From an uncultured Muribaculaceae bacterium (lineage in GTDB: Bacteria > Bacteroidota > Bacteroidia > Bacteroidales > Muribaculaceae), in contig CAJTMY010000068.1 in the NCBI GenBank assembly GCA_910577355.1, positions 1 to 7,710 of the forward strand: a stretch of 7,710 nt of DNA, in the 5' to 3' direction. Of this stretch, positions 6,574 to 7,710 are shown in pieces (positions within the stretch are counted from its first letter, which is position 1; each line of letters starts with the position of its first letter). The translations under genes were made by a program, and so were the position numbers. The notes below the pieces were generated by a model. It had not been told where the DNA came from. It made no database searches and saw only the letters and a list, made by a program, of their open reading frames with translations.

Positions 6574-7386
6574 TCACAAGGAATTAGAATCCATCTCCAT
6601 GATATTACGGAACTGCCTCCAAGGGTCAACGGTCTCATAAGCAGGCTTGCAGCCTGCCGGGACATATAATGTGCCTTTAAGTGTGCTGTCGGTAAACAGG
6701 TTCCGTCCGGCCGAAGGCGGTATTTCCGCCTTACAATACACCGACTTAAGTTCACGGTAGCAGAAGAACGCACCGTCGCCAATCGAGGCCACGGAATTGC
6801 CGATAGTCACTGTCATCAGACCGCTACAACCATAGAATGCCCTGTCATCAATCCTGATCACTGAATCGGGAATGGTCACCTCCGCCAATCCACTGCAACC
6901 GTAGAATGCCTCGCTGCCGATGGTGGACACCGAATTGCCTATCGACACGATCTTCAAGCCGCTACAACCGTCGAATGCACGGTCGCCGATGGAGGTCACC
7001 GAGTCGGGAATAGCCACCGTGGCCAATCCGCGGCAGCCCGCAAATGCCCCGCTGCCGATCGTCGAGACCGCATTGCCAATGGCCACTTTTCTCAATCCGT
7101 TGCAACCGGCAAACGCCCACCATCCGATCGAAGACACCGAATCGCCGATGGTCACCTTGGCCAGACCGGTGCAACCGGAGAAAGCGCCGCTGCCTATCGC
7201 GGTGACAGAATCAGGGATTATCACCATAGCCAGATCGCCGCGGCCGGTGAATGCCGACGCACCAATCTCGGTCGCCGAATCAGGAATAGTCATACACTTC
7301 TTACCAAGCGGCAAAAGGCGCGAGCCAAGGAATCCCGGTGTACACAAATATCCGGCAAATTCAGAGATAAGACTTATTATCTTCAT
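6574..7386 (-). CDS. BspA-like LRR_5 protein without signal peptide
   Basis: The 270 aa product begins at the ATG at 7386 (a TTG lies just before it, and an in-frame TAG just before that). The first 33 residues have no lipobox and no clear signal peptide. Eight consecutive 23-residue LRR_5 repeats follow (about 34-217), each of the form I-P/G-D/N-S-V-x2-I-G-x3-A-F-x-G-C-x-G-L-x2-V. The C-terminus (KAEIPPSAGRNLF ... GTLYVPAGCKPAYE ... WRQFRNIME) is the usual BspA-type cap. BspA-type proteins are typically surface adhesins or effectors; lacking an export signal, this one may be 5'-truncated, exported differently, or intracellular. It overlaps a possible small ORF upstream (7361-7510) by 26 bases. 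The domain call is firm; function is not. Confidence 0.85.
   Translation of the reverse strand: MKIISLISEFAGYLCTPGFLGSRLLPLGKKCMTIPDSATEIGASAFTGRGDLAMVIIPDSVTAIGSGAFSGCTGLAKVTIGDSVSSIGWWAFAGCNGLRKVAIGNAVSTIGSGAFAGCRGLATVAIPDSVTSIGDRAFDGCSGLKIVSIGNSVSTIGSEAFYGCSGLAEVTIPDSVIRIDDRAFYGCSGLMTVTIGNSVASIGDGAFFCYRELKSVYCKAEIPPSAGRNLFTDSTLKGTLYVPAGCKPAYETVDPWRQFRNIMEMDSNSL
6736..7287 (-). repeat. eight tandem 69-bp units encoding LRR_5 repeats
   Basis: Eight units of exactly 69 bp (23 codons) run without a single length change. The strand-opening tetrapeptide is IPDS (units 1, 2, 5, 7) or IGDS/IGNA/IGNS (units 3, 4, 6, 8), so the later units alternate IPDS / IGNS. Units 5-8 look like two copies of a 138-bp pair. 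Identical lengths and near-identical cores suggest recent internal duplication or gene conversion. Confidence 0.85.
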
Positions 7387-7510
7387 CAACTATGATGTTA
7401 AGGAAATTATAGGTTTGGTACACTCTCTCGCACACACCGACGGCTGTCTCGACATTGCACAGGCGGTGCATCTTGTCTGAAACAAGGACCGAATAATACT
7501 TGCTATCCAT
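7361..7510 (-). CDS. possible small protein, 49 aa, unknown
   Basis: An ATG at 7510 opens a 49-residue frame ending at a TGA at 7361-7363. The product begins MDSKYYSVLVSDKMHRLCNV and ends NIIVDEDNKSYL. Its composition is protein-like (mixed charged and hydrophobic residues, two Cys, sensible codon choice), unlike the low-complexity shadows elsewhere. The frame is open upstream to a TAA at 7577-7579, so it could start earlier at GTG 7516 or TTG 7531. It overlaps the first 26 bases of the LRR gene in another frame. It may be a real small gene coupled to the LRR gene, or the separated N-terminus of a frameshifted longer protein. I do not recognise the family. Confidence 0.4.
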   Translation of the reverse strand: MDSKYYSVLVSDKMHRLCNVETAVGVCERVYQTYNFLNIIVDEDNKSYL

Positions 7511-7565
7511 ACACACATCATTGTTCCTCAATCCCCTGCGGAACGATTGGCCATAAATAATAAAA

Positions 7566-7645
7566 GGTGTGAGGATTTATCTTGTTTTATCCAAATCTCA
7601 GGTCTTGGCGTACCTATTCCACGGATAAAACAATAGCCCCACACC
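7566..7645 (-). terminator. long two-part hairpin with trailing T-rich tract
   Basis: An inner perfect 11-base inverted repeat (7582-7592 with 7623-7633, TTGTTTTATCC and complement) is enclosed by an outer 9-base pair of arms (7566-7574 with 7637-7645). On the minus strand all 20 pairs form (one is G-U); on the plus strand one becomes an A-C mismatch. The loop is 30 bases. Read on the minus strand, the outer arm is followed at once by TTTTATTATTTAT (7565-7553). It fits a terminator for a gene beyond the right edge, or a leader attenuator for the small ORF and LRR gene. The rest of 7511-7710 holds no gene I can support, only a small CTGCC/GGCAG hairpin at 7662-7677. Confidence 0.55.
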
Positions 7646-7710
7646 GATTTTGCTATATAAACTGCCAATCACGGCAGGGTATAAGCAACCGATGCAGGTG
7701 CTATTGCCAA

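Noticed and set aside
6920..7480. 186-codon plus-strand frame over the LRR array
   Set aside because: Its periodic pattern simply mirrors the 69-bp LRR repeats of the minus-strand gene.
7592..7599. Possible minus-strand -7 promoter box (GAGATTTG)
   Set aside because: The leading T of TAnnTTTG is missing and there is no TTTG about 19-20 bases upstream on that strand.

Overview
The window looks like a chromosomal segment of a gut-type Bacteroidales bacterium, most likely Muribaculaceae or a close relative. The reasons are the Bacteroidetes -7 promoter box (TAnnTTTG) ahead of psd, the lack of Shine-Dalgarno sites, the linked psd / pssA / DUF4834 genes, a DUF2461 gene, BspA-type leucine-rich-repeat (LRR_5) proteins, and a secreted protein ending in a ...YIVRLG...IIVK type tail. 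The genus cannot be fixed from the sequence alone.

Layout. 1-115: AT-rich leader, closed in all three forward frames. 116-1507: LRR_5 protein with a Big_2-like module and a C-terminal type I dockerin (two complete EF-hand-like loops), but no signal peptide. 1504-2232: exported cohesin-like beta-sandwich protein, joined to the previous gene by an ATGA stop/start overlap. 2256-2298: strong intrinsic terminator. 2302-2382: REP/BIME-like double palindrome. 2453-2460: promoter box. 2489-5813: forward operon of psd, pssA, a DUF4834 membrane protein and a zinc-dependent N-acetylmuramoyl-L-alanine amidase. 5823-5870: hairpin built from GGTCTTTAAA-like units. 5890-6558: DUF2461 gene. 6574-7386, minus strand: leaderless BspA-like protein with eight perfect 23-residue repeats, convergent with DUF2461. 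7361-7510, minus strand: a probable small ORF overlapping the start of the LRR gene. 7566-7645: long two-part hairpin that pairs better as minus-strand RNA.

How the genes fit together. The core operon pairs the two steps that make phosphatidylethanolamine (PssA makes phosphatidylserine, Psd decarboxylates it) with a small membrane protein of unknown role and a cell-wall amidase, so it serves envelope synthesis and remodelling. On either side lie accessory BspA-type loci in opposite orientation. The left one carries a dockerin protein translationally coupled to a candidate cohesin-like partner, a possible non-cellulosomal surface-assembly pair. This is the most interesting candidate system in the window, although the missing signal peptide on the dockerin protein suggests its 5' end has been lost or exchanged.
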